Positions 36,318-47,680 of a stretch of DNA of 64,000 nucleotides are shown here, one piece after another. Source of the stretch: Pseudorasbora parva. Its lineage: Eukaryota; Chordata; Actinopteri; Cypriniformes; Gobionidae. Position numbers and translations under genes: made by a program. Under the pieces are notes generated by a model. The model saw nothing but the letters and a program-made list of their open reading frames with translations. It was not told the origin of the DNA and made no database searches. How positions within the stretch are numbered: position 1 is the stretch's first letter; every line of letters starts with the position of its first letter. The stretch covers positions 28,388,815 through 28,452,814 of the forward strand of contig NC_090187.1 in the NCBI RefSeq assembly GCF_024679245.1, written 5' to 3'.

Positions 36318-36962
36318 AAAAAACATTGGGACACCCCTCCAAGTCGATGTGCGCGTCTCAATCATCTCACTAGTTCAGTAATCAGGACACTGATCAGGGA
36401 CTCAGCCCATTGACTTATGTCCTAATCAGTGCCCTGACTAGTGGACTAGTGAGATGATTGAGAAGCCCCCATTGAATTCAGGTGTTCCATTCACCACTTC
36501 CATGGCCACAGGTGTATAAAATCAAGCACCTAGGCATGAACATTGCTTTTACAAATATTTGTGAAAGAATGGGACGCTCAGGAGCTCAGTGAATTCAAGC
36601 GTGGTACCATGATTGGTAGCTCAAGAACAGTGCGTTTCCATGGCCAAGCAGCTGTATCCAAGCCTTACATTATAAGTGCAATGCAAAGCATTGGATGCAG
36701 TGGTGTAAAGCACACCGCCGGTGAAGATCTAAAGCAGTGGAGACGTGTTCTCTGGAATGACGAATCATGCTTCTCTGTCCGGCAGTTGGTTGGACGGTTC
36801 TGAGTTTGGCGGTTGCTAGGAGTACTGTACTTGCCTGACACTGTTATAGCTGCAAAGGGTGGTCCAACTCCATATTAAACCCTATTGAATAAGAATGGGA
36901 TCTCATTCAAGTTAATGTGCGTGTAAAGGCAGGCGACCCAAAACTTTTGGCAGTATTGTGTT
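36318..36962 (+). mobile_element. Tc1-like deletion derivative with nested MITE
   Basis: Left end ATTGGGACACCCCTCC and right end GCGACCCAAAACTTTTGGCA belong to a common fish Tc1-like family. Fragments of the transposase gene survive: a start region near 36560-36610 (TGTGAAAGAATGGGACGCTC), then a jump to a middle segment near 36615-36800 that encodes KQWRRVLWNDESCFS, which holds the first catalytic Asp. The rest, including the other two acidic residues, is deleted. A 19-bp-arm palindrome sits near the left end. Confidence 0.7.
36356..36463. repeat. Palindromic insert, 19-bp perfect arms
   Basis: TCTCAATCATCTCACTAGT (36356-36374) and ACTAGTGAGATGATTGAGA (36445-36463) are exact reverse complements, with further imperfect pairing inside. 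It lies between CTCCAA and ATTGAATTCAGG of the Tc1 derivative and looks like a small MITE that inserted there. Confidence 0.75.
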
Positions 36963-36969
36963 TGTATGA

Positions 36970-36975
<6 letters not shown>

Positions 36976-37009
<34 letters not shown>

Positions 37010-37036
37010 GTTATTATTATTATTATTATTATTATT
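36976..37036. repeat. (TTA)n microsatellite
   Basis: About 20 TTA units with one TTG interruption. Confidence 0.93.
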
Positions 37037-38390
37037 TCTTTTTTATGTGACCTCAACATGTCATTCATCCTTTTATACTAACAATATCAATATCTAACAA
37101 TATTTGTTTTATTAAATGCATTCCGATATAGCTTAAACAATGTATTGCATTCCCTTTTATTTGCCTTGGGGTCGAAGTAATTGCAAGCCTAGATGGAGAA
37201 CTAACCTGGAAGGAAGCTGGTTAGTTTACTCTGTGAGAAGGCTACGACAAATCACAATGAGCTGCTTAACATAAACTCAAGGCTAGAAACAAATGGTCTT
37301 TTTAAGAGTGCGAGATTCTCTCCCAGAACCCACTAAATAAATATTACTAAACCACATGTTGTCAAAATGTCAGGGCTGATGGAAAGCAGAAGATCAGGGC
37401 TTCAAGCCGGATCTTTATTACCGAATTGGAGGGCATTCAAACCTCCATTGAAACAGGGCCACAGGTGTCATCCTAATCATTTTATGCAGTTGCACACATA
37501 CACACATAGATTGCATTATTTATTCAGAGAGGAGTCATATTCCTGATTTAGAAATGAAATCGGAGCCACCTGAATACCTTTCTCTCACTCAAAATAGACG
37601 TCTTTTTTTATATTCACATACACATCCTGTCACAAATGCATGATGATGCAAGGGTTCATTTTCATAGTTTGACACTGAATGACAACAGTATGTTTTGGGA
37701 AATCTGACTGTCATTTTCTCATATACAGACATGCTAGCATGAACGAGTGAATCAGAGAAATGTGTCTGACACACTTTGTGAAACATGAGCAGCGCTTTAC
37801 CTAGTAAAAAAAATGTGTGAGAATTTGACACCGAAGGAGATAAATATCACAGTGCAACTCTGCTAAACTCTAAGTTTTACAGAGGACAAGTTTAAAGGAT
37901 TCCAGGTTATATTTAGCTGCCTCCGAGTGTTTGTTTCGCAGAGTGAAGGCTGGCCTAGATAGAAATGGGGAGGGAAATATATTATGAGAAATAAAGCAAT
38001 CAAGACAAGCAAAACGGAAAAAGGTGACAGATGTTTCGGAGTGCAGAAAATTCATGACTCATAAAAAGACTTTCCTTGACTCTGGAAATGGACTCAATGT
38101 GACTGTGTAGTCCCATATCAGGGACTAATATAAAAAGTCAACAAATGTTGTATCTACTAAGACTGTGTCAGCATTTTTTTTTATTTTTTTTTTTAGAATC
38201 TAAGTCTGAGATTATTTTTGTCTTTGCAAACCTGGACATATACACAGAAATAATCAGCACTTTGTTTGGCCCCAGTGATATTGCAATGCCTGTGTCCTGT
38301 GCTGATGAATTTCCGTTAAGGATGGTGCAAGGATGGAGAGAGAGACATTATATAAATGTGATATTGCAAATATCTATATATACAGCTCTG
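37037..38390. other. No recognised gene
   Basis: No repeat family or domain recognised; frames up to 109 codons (38145-38474, running into the Tc1 element) have no gene-like content. Confidence 0.3.
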
Positions 38391-38392
38391 GA

Positions 38393-39500
38393 AAAAATTA
38401 AGAGACCACTGCAATTTCTTCTTAAATCAGCATCTCTACAAGTATTGGAGCCATTACGTTCCAATGTCTGTTGAATTCCATCACAGGCACACCTCATTTT
38501 ACTGAATGAGGTGCTGATTAGGTGATCACTTGAAACAAATTTGATTTAATAAGGAAAAGTATAAAACAACACTTCTGTGGTCATTACTATGCTCTTGCAA
38601 TTGGAACAGATGGATGGCAAAAACAGTGCTAGTAGTACCTCAAAAGTAATTGGAATAAAAAAATAACTATTGACCATGCCAAAAGAGTTTTTAAAAGGAA
38701 AGTTTTGAGTAAGGAAAAGAACGGTTAAATTGTGGCTTTACTGACAGAGGGATACAGTGAGCGTTGGATTGCTTTCATCCTTAAAATTTTAAAGACGGCG
38801 GTTCATAAGAACAAGGTCAAGCAGCAGACATTGGGGAAACAAAGCTACAGACCGGCAGAGGGCAAAAACGACTCCACTGACCGGAATGACCGCCAACTCA
38901 TTTGAATGTCACTCAACAACCGTAGGATGACAATTAATTGACCTACAAAAAGAATGGTAAAAGGCAGCTGGGGTGAAGTGCATGGTGAAGACGGTTAAAA
39001 ACAGGCTCCTAGTAGCAGGGCTGAAGTTGCGCAAAGCTAGAAAAAAAGTCCTTTATCGATGAGAAGCAAAGAAGAGCCAGGCTGAGGTTTGCAAGAGGCC
39101 AAAAGGATTGGACTGTAGAGGACTGGAGTAAGGTCATCTTCTCTGATGAGTCCAATTTTCAGCTTTGTCCAACACCTGGTCATCTAAAGGTTAGACGGAG
39201 GAACCTGGAGAGGCCTACAAGCCACAGTGTCTCGCACCCACTGTGAAATTTGGTGGAGGATCGGTGATGATCTGGGGGTGCTTCAGCAAGGCTGGAATCG
39301 GGCAGATTTGTCTTTGTGAAGGACACATATATCAAACCACGTACAAGATTGTCCTAGAAGAAAACTTGCTTTCTTCTGCTTTGACAATGTTCCCCAACTC
39401 TGAGGACTGTTTTTTCCAGCAGGACAATGCTCCATGCCACACAGCCAGGTCAATCAAAGTGTGGATAGAGGACCACCAGATCAAGAAATTAAAGTGAGGT
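38393..39500 (+). mobile_element. Tc1-like transposon, 3' truncated
   Basis: It starts CAGCTCTGGAAAAAATTAAG after a TA at 38391-38392, the known left end of a fish Tc1-like family. A decayed transposase gene follows. The right inverted repeat is absent; the homology stops soon after the second catalytic motif near 39500. Confidence 0.75.
38680..39497 (+). pseudogene. Tc1-like transposase pseudogene
   Basis: A broken DD34E-type transposase. The N-terminal helix-turn-helix part (about 38680-39060) has stops and frameshifts. VIFSDESNF (about 39137) holds the first catalytic Asp. After a frame change, an 84-codon frame at 39243-39497 runs from FGGGSVMIWGCFS to FFQQDNAPCHTA, which holds the second Asp. 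The C-terminal part with the catalytic Glu (normally SPDLNPIE) is missing. It cannot encode an active enzyme. Confidence 0.8.
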
Positions 39501-40019
39501 GAGGCATATCTCAAACAAGCCTAATGTAAAGTCGATGTCCCTACAATAACAGACCTGGATGCATCTATAAATTATTCATTCAAGAATGTTATGCAAGTTA
39601 ATTGCAACAAGGGAGCTGCGATTTCCACATACTTTTGAAAATCCAGCATTTAGATCCTGGTAAGCACTCATTGTCACAGTTGTAAACATGACGATGTTCT
39701 TCTTCCACGAGGGAGTTTGGCATCAGGGCATTTGTTTCCAGATGACCTTTAAAGAACACAACACACAAGTCTTGGGGACATCCTGTAAAATTCAAACAAT
39801 CAGAGACCTGCCCCTTTCTTTCCCAAGCTCCATGAGGAGCTTGATCATTAATGGGGCTCCCCTCACTCAGCCTGAGCTCATGCATAAGGGACCCAGCTGA
39901 TCATGACAGTTGAGGGGGATGAGTGGACGCCATTAAGGCTCACTTTTGCCCATCCCGCAGTTGAAAAAAATCCTCCTCACTACCATTAAGTCATGCAGAG
40001 CTACAGCTTATATTGCTGA
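39501..40019. other. Unassigned; may include decayed DIRS 5' part
   Basis: No clear homology. CCTGCCCCTTTCTTTCCCAA and nearby GC-richer text (39790-39960) could be the decayed 5' part of the DIRS copy that follows, but no terminal repeat was found. Confidence 0.25.
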
Positions 40020-40065
40020 AAAATAATACATTTCAACAGAACACCCAGCATCTACCCTCCACACA

Positions 40066-40305
40066 ATGGTAATCCTGCAGGTTTTCCAAACTCAACCCCT
40101 GAGGTCTCTGGACGAGGACCCAAAGTCATTCTGTAAGCTGCATGCAGTAGCAGACCTAGGCCTGGCCGCTTCTAAGAAGGTGGCTCAAGGTTTCGGCCGC
40201 AGCATGGGCAGCCTCATTGTCCTGCATTGGCACCTGTGGCTGACGCTTAACAAGATGCGGGATACAGAGAAGAAACAGCTCCTCAACACGCCGGTAAGCC
40301 CTTAA
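40066..40305 (+). pseudogene. DIRS Gag-like remnant
   Basis: 79 open codons. ADLGLAASKKVAQGFGRSMG followed by SLIVLHWHLWL aligns with ADLALRATKETARCVGRSMA and ALVATERHLWL of the intact Gag (57752-57843), and ends near the matching PLSP motif. Continuation in another frame after 40305 (LFGVTVETQGKVQIA) follows the intact protein's GGLFGDAVHTVTE region. Confidence 0.7.
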
Positions 40306-40939
40306 GGTCTCTTTGGTGTCACAGTGGAGACCCAGGGCAAGGTCCAGATCGCCATTGACCCAGCGTCAGAAAAGTTATGCAGGATGCTCTTCTGGGCTTG
40401 GGGTTACGGCTTGCGCCATGATCCTAAACTGCCACTTCGTCAAAGGCAGTACAGGAAGCCCGTTTCGGGGCAAATTTGACCACTTATCAACAAGGAAGAC
40501 TTGCAGAGAAAAAAAGAACTCTGTTCCTGATGCTCGTGTCAGGAGGAAAGGAGCAGTCTGTGCTCGAAAGTGGATCAGCAGCGTGTTCCCTTGGCGACAA
40601 ACAGAGAACCCAGAGAATGTGTGTTCAAATGTTGTGTTGAAACCGATATGTTCTTTTGTAATAAACATAAAACATTACATGCCTCATCAAAAGAGCTCTT
40701 TTCCTCCTTTGACTAATGCCCACGATATAAGTAAAACCTCTCCCTCGGTAGATATTTGTCAGAACGGGAGCTCGGTGCAGCCCAAGCTTTCAAGTGCATA
40801 TGTCCCAGTGCGACGAACCACGGGCACATCCCATGTCATTAATTTAGGCAGCAATGTTTAGCCGGCGACTAGCACAACGCCCTCGCCGCAACAAACACCG
40901 CCGTCACTGTTGCCAAGCGCATGGGGAGAGCTACCAGTG

Positions 40940-41510
40940 GCATAAGAGTGGGTCATCAACACTGTAAAGTGCGGCTATACTTTTCAGTTTGCTCACAGAC
41001 CACCCCGCTTCAATGGCATGATTATGTCGGAAGTGACATAACAGAGCACCCCACTGTTACTGGTCTAAATCTCCCTCCTAGCAAAGGAGACGACAGAGAT
41101 AGTATCCGAGGAACAGAGGGAGTGCAAGCTGTATAGCAATATCAATTCAAAGTGTTACCATTCAGCCCCTGGGCCTAATGGGGGCTGCAATCTCCATCTG
41201 TGGGCTGAGCTTATGAGACCGCTGCAGATATGGTTACAGAACAGAACCTCACCACAGGCGTGGAGGGTGGCACGTTTTTATATGCATTCCTCCAGTCAAA
41301 ATAATGCCACTGGTGCTGCAATAGATCAGGGAGAAAAGGGATTCTCTGCTTTTGGTAGTGCCAAAATGGCCCAGCCAACCGTGGTTTCTGGAATTGGTGG
41401 AATTGGTGATGTGTTCAACCCCTCCTTGGCGGATACCACTGAGAAGGGACTTAATGTCTCAGGCAAGTTGGCACCATATGGCACCCCAGCCCGGAATTGT
41501 GGGACCTGCA
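40940..41510 (+). pseudogene. DIRS Pol remnant (RT start, RH/MT part)
   Basis: WVINTVKCGYTFQFAHRPPR (about 40946) matches WVLQIIEKGYAIQFRSRPPP at the start of the intact RT. MRPLQIWLQNR at 41213 matches MRPLQWWLKTK of the connection region, so about 740 bases of RT core are gone. PKWPSQPWFLELVE at about 41364 matches APYWPTRVWFSDLIS of the methyltransferase-like tail. All pieces are in different frames. Confidence 0.65.
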
Positions 41511-41633
41511 TGTGTGGCATGTCAGTATGTAGTGAACCAGTTGACCATTTCACATCAAATGTTGCACACATTAGCAGAAGCTAGAGCAACTTCCATGAGG
41601 CGCTTATACACCTGCAGAAACGTCTAGATACTG

Positions 41634-42410
41634 GCAGCTCTCCTTCTCCACTAAAAGTTTACGTGGCCACTATCGCTGCTTCTCATGACATGTTGGAGGG
41701 CTGCTCAGTGGGTAAACACCCGCTAACAACGAGCTTTCTTCAGGGCGTGAGGAAACTGAATCCTTCCCAACCTCACCAAATGCCAGGACTTATCTTTAGG
41801 ACTCAGGGCATTGTCTGACCCACCATTCGAGTATTGAAAATGCTCTCATTTTGGACGGCGCTGCTGCTCGCGCTAGCATGTGGGAAACGAGTAGGTGATC
41901 TACATGCACTCTCAGCCAATAATGCTTGTGTGCAGTTTGGCCCGGACGATTGCATGGTCAGACTCATGCCTAGGCACAGCTACACACCTAAGGTGCACTC
42001 AACCCCTTTCAGGGCCCAGGTTATCACAACTCAAGCGTTCTGCTCCCCAGAGCCAATCTCCGATTCAGCATCACAGAAGTACGCTCTGTGCCCCATGCAT
42101 GCACTGCCTGCTTATGTAGACAGAACTGGCCAGTTTCAAACTTCAGAACAGCTGTTCATCTGCTTCGCAGGTGCCAAGAAGGGCAGCCCACTGTCGAAGC
42201 AGAAACTGTCTCACTAGACTTTGCACCTAGCTTATGATTCCCAAGGACTCAACTGCCCAATATGAGTGCTTGCCTCTACTAGGAGTTTGGCATCTTCAAA
42301 GGCCTGGGCTAAAGGTATGTCTATTCAGGACATTTGCCTAGCAGCAGGCTGGTCATCTCACACCACTTTTGCGAGATTTTATAATTTGGACATTCCCTAA
42401 TATGCACCAC
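41634..42410 (+). pseudogene. DIRS tyrosine recombinase remnant
   Basis: SPLKVYVATIAASHD (about 41647) matches the intact recombinase SAM-like region. A 127-codon frame (41834-42217) contains GKRVGDLHALS with the first catalytic Arg. Further on, LASTRSLASSKA aligns with RAHSTRGMAASKA: the box II His is gone while the Arg remains. AAGWSSHTTFARFYNLD keeps the nucleophilic Tyr. In-frame stops occur between blocks. Confidence 0.75.
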
Positions 42411-42440
42411 ATATTCTGTCAGTGCAGGGAGAGAAGCCTG

Positions 42441-43633
42441 AGCAGCCATTGGACAACTGAGTCAGCTGAAAACACACCTTAGCTTGGTGTGCGTTTCAGC
42501 CTGTGGTTTCAACTAGGTTGCCTGGGCAGCACAAATCGATACAGCATCATGCTAACTTAAATAAGCACACTTCATAAGCATTGTCCCCATTTATCTATAC
42601 CTGCTATTTCACGCCGGCAGTATATTCAAGCACCAACATGTTTGTTGCCTTGATTTCACTCCCTATATTACACTAGTCCAGTGCTGCTCGACTGTGTACA
42701 GGGAGACACTGGCAGAGGCAGCGCCGTGTTGGCTCTCTGCCAAAACTGTGTTTAAATGTTTCAACCAGGTCCGATACCTTACCCGGATGGGGAAGGGTGA
42801 GTCTGCTGATAGTATTGGCTACAGCCTCAGCGCTATTGAACTGAGCCGGCTCAACTCAAGCATTTAAAGCATTTGTTAAAGACAAAATTGCTTTGAATAC
42901 ACAACATTATCGTTCTTATAATACAGCTTTAACTTTACAGGTATAAATTACATTTTAAAATATATTAAAATAGATAATTATTTTTAATTGTAATATTTCA
43001 CAATATTACTATTTCTACGTTAAATGCATTGGTGATCATACAAGATTTTTTTTTAAAGAAAAATCTTACTAACCCAAGTTTTTTTTTTTGTAGTGTATAT
43101 ATTTTTTGATATACTGTAACTGGGTGCACAGTTTGGGAATTGTGTGTCTATGTGAGTGCAATTTCAATGTATTTGTGTTATTATTTAATAAGTATTTTGG
43201 CATTGATGGTTGTGAGAGAGGTCTGTACACCCTGTGCTGTTTTGCTCTCTTCAGCTCCGGCATGTTGAGTAGTCGTGATGAATTTGTAGTCTGTCGGCTT
43301 CTGTCAGGAGGAGACTGCTAAAGACTGATCTCTGAACAGGAGAGGCATGCAGGGCATCAATCTCCCCCTATGCTGATGGGCCCCACTCAAGTCCTACCCA
43401 TAATTACAAGAATGTTAACAGTGACACCCTGCTCATTAGGGAACAACTTTCCCTAACATGCATTCCTTAATAAGCAGATGCAGGTGGGGACATCATTTAT
43501 ATAAATATCAAGGAAAGTATCAGGGGGAAAATACAACCTGTGTCAGAGCCATTTAAAAAAAAAAACAGCCATTTATAAAAACAGCACTTTAATTATAACA
43601 CAGCACTTTCCACACAAAGGGTATAAAATATAT
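42441..43633. other. No recognised gene
   Basis: 42480-42870 may be the 3' untranslated part of the decayed DIRS (it follows the recombinase directly and is GC-richer, e.g. CAGGGAGACACTGGCAGAGG). The remaining 750 bases are AT-rich with no gene. Confidence 0.3.
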
Positions 43634-45595
43634 GGTGACCCAGTGCACAACACAACAAAATGTAAAAAGCATACATATGTTCACAACACAATAAAATAAA
43701 GCCACAACACAATGAAAAAATGCACAACAGGAATAAATTAAGCCACAACACAATTGAAAGACCACAACACAATGAAGAAACAATGGAAATGCTCACGACC
43801 ACGAGGGGGCTCTCGGAGTGCGGTAAAGTTAGTTGTCCTTGCCATTATTCTATAGATTCGCCAGTCTTACAAATATATAAACACTACAATCAGTTAAATG
43901 TGCAGTGGTAGAAAGAGTAGTGAAAAAGCATACTTAAATAGAAGTACTGTTAATTGTCAAAAAATGTAGTTCAAGTAAAGTAAAAGTACCTGTCCTAAAT
44001 ACTACTCTAAGTAGGTGTAAAAAGTAGCCCTTTTAAAAGTACTCAAGAGTAGTGAGTAGTGATTATTATGCTATGAATGTTATATAACATGTTAATGAAA
44101 AAATGTAGCTTACACTTTTATGGATGATTCTCAGTAAAAAACAAAACACCTGATATAAACGAGTGTCTGTGTATATTAAATACTATTTAAATATTACTCT
44201 TGCATGTTCTGTGTCTCTGTGTGAATGGCGGGGGTGGGCGCGTGCACACGCGGCGCTAGCTGTCTTTTTAGCCTCTGCCGTGTGTGATATTATATGAGGA
44301 CATGAACACATAAACCGTCACTTTGTGATAGTTTACCGTTTCATTTGAGAAAACTGTTATAACATGAACACAGACACTCAGAGGTCATGGCAACCCGTCA
44401 AAATAAAAGTTTGATTCAACGTGAAGAAATTGACAGAACATATTAGGTTTGCAGATGTCATTGTTGCCAATTTTAACACATTTTTGTGTTGTACCATTTG
44501 ACAAGCATTAAAAAAATATTATTTTAATAGTCTAAACATGTATTCTTGATTTGTTTTTTCATGATTGTCTAGTTTTACATTATAGGCTAATTATACAGGA
44601 GAAATTATAATAACAGCCTAGCAAGAATAACCCAGAATAGCAAATCCATTGATGGTAACAATTGACTACATTTTGGGATTTCTCAACAACCCAGCCTGCT
44701 GGGTTAAAATGCCATTGGGTTCATTTAAACCAGCATGTGTTCTCTACAATATTTACCCAGCGCTGAGTTGCCAATTGGGTATACTGTAGTTTTTAACCCA
44801 GCCATTTTTAGAGTTACTATGTGAGTCAGTAACGTTACATTGCATTGGATTCTGAGGTAAAAACTTTTGCCGTTAACGTCATGTAAGCCAAAGAATTGTT
44901 GCCGCAAAGAAGAAAAAAACTATAATTATGCTAATTAAAATGATTATTAATGAAAACATTACGCTCTAAAAAATGCTGGGTTAAATGGGTTGATAATGGA
45001 CAATGGGTTGAAAATGGACAAACCCAGAAACTGGATTGCTTGAACCCAGTGAATGGACCCATTCAAACAACCCAATTTCTGGGTTTGTCCATTTTCAAAC
45101 CAACTTGGGTTGTTTTTAACCCAGCATTTTTTAGAGTGTTTATTAACTCATCGTAAAATATCTGCAACCAGTGGCTTTGCCTCTTGCTTTGTCCTTTCAA
45201 AATTACAGTTTAGGAGCAAATTTAAACATCAAGGTGCAAAGCACATGAAATAACCAAGCGCTGGGTAGAATCAACCAAGCATTGCAACCCAGCAGGTTTA
45301 ACCCAACAACTGGAAATTTGAAACTACCCAATGGTGTTTAAAATGTGATCAAATAAATCAACAATTATTTAGAGTGTTCAACATAAAATGGTTACACACT
45401 TACCCATTGTTTAGTGTTCATATCTTTGTAAGACTAGCGAATCTATAGAACAATGGCAAGGAAAGCAAACTTTACCGCACTCAGAGAGCCCTTAGTGGTC
45501 GGAAGAATTTCCGGTGTGTTGTGGCTTGATTTTATTGCGTTCTGAACTTATGTTTGCTTTTTAAATTTCGTTGTGTTGTGCACTTTTAGACCACC
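43634..45595. mobile_element. Family E element, copy 1
   Basis: Inverted arms at 43634-43885 and 45412-45595. The left arm has GGTGACCCAGTGCACAACAC, several CACAACACAAT units, then AATGGAAATGCTCACGACCA and GGGGGCTCTCGGAGTGCGGT. The right arm is the reverse complement of these. The same arm sequence occurs in 62228-63459. The 1.5-kb interior holds another dispersed repeat (about 43905-44060, CAAGTAAAGTAAAAGTACCT) and a palindromic MITE. No coding capacity and no clear target duplication. Confidence 0.65.
44961..45139. mobile_element. Palindromic MITE (ACCCAGCATTTTTTAGAG)
   Basis: 179 bp. Left ACGCTCTAAAAAATGCTGGG and right end CCCAGCATTTTTTAGAGTGT are inverted repeats extended inward by TTGAAAATGGACAAACCCAG / CTGGGTTTGTCCATTTTCAA. 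Flanks CATT and TTAT suggest a TTA-like target but are not decisive. Diverged relatives lie at 44685-44810 and 45255-45330. Confidence 0.75.
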
Positions 45596-47218
45596 GTAAA
45601 AAAAGGACATGAAAAGCATTTTTACCCAGTTTTCAACAACTGGTCAGTAAATTGAGATGCTTTACAAAATGTTGGGCTGCATTTCCCGATAACGTTGTCT
45701 CTTAGTGCTCTACGAAGACTCTAAAGGTATAACTTAACTGAAGGTATGCCATTTCTAGGCGTGTTCCCCAAACTATACCTTAGAAGTTTGCTAAGGTATA
45801 CCTTATTAAGTGCGGCGTTAGCAGGTGCAGTTCGTGGCGTTGGTGCTGAATTGGCTTATATCGATGGCTCAAGAATCGGTACTTTCATTTATCATACAAA
45901 ACTGCAACTCAAATTTTATATAATTCTGAAATGAGTGCACAATTTCATGCTTAACCGCATCATGAGCAGGCTAAACCCGCTACACTAACTGGCAGTTTGA
46001 AAGAGTCATTTAAATTATTACAAAATATTTTCCATAGTGTCTTGATTTACTCCACAAACTGGGATAATTGCCAAATGCAGCAGCTGCATCACATTATTGT
46101 GTAAATAACTAATTTCTGTTATTAGCTGGTCTACTCAATAAAAACGCAACACGCGAAACATATAATCAGCTTCTACTCTGGCGGAGAAAAAAGAAAGAAA
46201 GAGAAGAGCTGCCAGCAGCTGGATTTCAGGGCTGAGGGGGTAGCTCTGTCCAGTTTGTCTCGACAAAGTTTGTCCAACAAGATCTAAAAGCTTTGCTGAA
46301 TTTGCTGAAGTGGCATGGCAAAATTTATTTTGAATTGCAGCTTCGGACTTGGTAGCCAGCTAGGGGACTAAAGTTTTTTAGCACAAATATTCGCTGTCTC
46401 GCTGCCATAACTCCCCTCCACAATTATTCCCTTTAAATTGGCTCCTAAGCTTTTCTTGTCTAATGGTTTGCCAGCTGATGTACCTTTGGATAATATAATT
46501 AAAAAGCTAACAACCATTAGTGTAATGACTTTTTTATGACAATTTTAATCCTTGCATAAAAAAATAAAATAAAACAACAACAACAAAATTCAAAAATCAA
46601 AGTCTTTTCTTCTCGATTGTGATGTATATCCGAGTGAAAGCTTTTGGAATGAGTAAAATGTTGGGTGGGATATAATTTTGTCCATTGGGAATTGATTGGT
46701 TCATGAAGTTGGGTGGGAATAGGAAAATCACATGGTAACGAGGCTACGAGCAAAATATGAAAACAGGTACAGGTTTTGGTACTAAGTGTCTATTGATTGA
46801 ATGTAAATAGAGTGCTTTAATATTTGAGTGCTCTGTGCATTCACTAATCAAACTGTATTTGTGAATAAAAGCCTAAATTACATCTATTCGTCAATAAAGT
46901 ATCTTCATGTATCTTCAGAAGAGATTTTTATTTTACGGTCTCTTTATGAATGTTTTGAAGCGAACATAGTTGTGTGTTTTTTAAGACAAAAGTTTCTTCA
47001 ATGTAAGGACAGAATAAAACATCTTCATTTGTGTTTCAGAGATGGAAAAAAAGGCTTTTGGATTTGGAACAACATAAGGGTGAGTTATTAATGAGAGAAT
47101 TTTACATTTTCAAAAGAACCTTAGGTTTATGTATTTTGTGGCTGTTCTTTCCACCAAATGAACCCAAATGTATATTTTGCCTTTATTTCATTTCCAATTC
47201 CTTATTTCAGCTGAAAAA
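45596..47218. other. No recognised gene; one palindromic relic
   Basis: At 45672-45810, GGGCTGCATTTCCCGATAAC and the inverted AAGGTATA/TATACCTT motifs look like a decayed relative of the palindromic MITE at 25343. The rest is AT-rich with short frames only. Confidence 0.3.
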
Positions 47219-47680
47219 TCAACCGCATCCTGACCGCATTGTCCATATGTCCCACCCAGTGAGCGATGGTGGCGGAACGCTTTTCAGGGACAGACGAGTG
47301 TGTGCGTCTATGGACTCATGTTTGTGTGTGTCACCGGGTGATGGATGCCACCCCAGTTCTGTCAGCCTTCCACTAGGCTGACAGCAGCAGACTGCAGCTT
47401 GCCCTCCCAGGATGCATTTCTGCAGTGGGGGGTCGGATGGAGCGTGTGTGTGTCTCTGCTGGTTTGTGGTGTCATAAGGAGCCAACGTCTGATCCTCTGA
47501 GCCTATAACTCTCAGCGCAAACTCACTACCCACAGTCAGCTTTCTCTGCTTCACGCTGCCAACTTGCACTTTAGGGAAATCTAAACTTTGAGTCAGAGTC
47601 CCAAAAACTCTTATTGAAACAGTGTGGCCTCTCCAGTGGCTGCCACTGCAAGTGCCACAGGGCCTTGTTTTCAATTTCAC
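47219..47680 (-). other. 153-codon open frame, unrecognised
   Basis: The longest frame in the window outside transposons and repeats. The middle (SLDFPKVQVGSVKQRKLTVG, then SEFALRVIGSEDQ) reads like ordinary protein, while the C-terminal third is Pro/His/Ser-rich and less convincing. No signal peptide or known domain. Base composition is GC-richer than its surroundings. It may be an exon on the minus strand, an old pseudogene or a chance frame. Splice signals could not be fixed. Confidence 0.2.

Larger units (their letters stand above)
40020..42440 (+). mobile_element. Decayed DIRS retrotransposon copy
   Basis: Four blocks match, in order, the proteins of the intact DIRS at 56444-61780: Gag, the start of RT, a short join to the RNase H/methyltransferase-like part, and the recombinase. 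Most of RT (motifs with the catalytic Asp pairs) is deleted. It has many stops and no recognisable inverted terminal repeats. Protein divergence from the intact copy is large, so it is a different and older DIRS family and not a sister copy. Confidence 0.75.

Noticed and set aside
40313..40861. 182-codon frame as a possible host gene
   Set aside because: It lies between Gag-like and RT-like remnants of the decayed DIRS and is best read as part of that element in a shifted frame.
43589..43802. Cys-rich minus-strand frames near 43.7 kb
   Set aside because: They are translations of CACAACACAAT repeats in the arm of family E copy 1.
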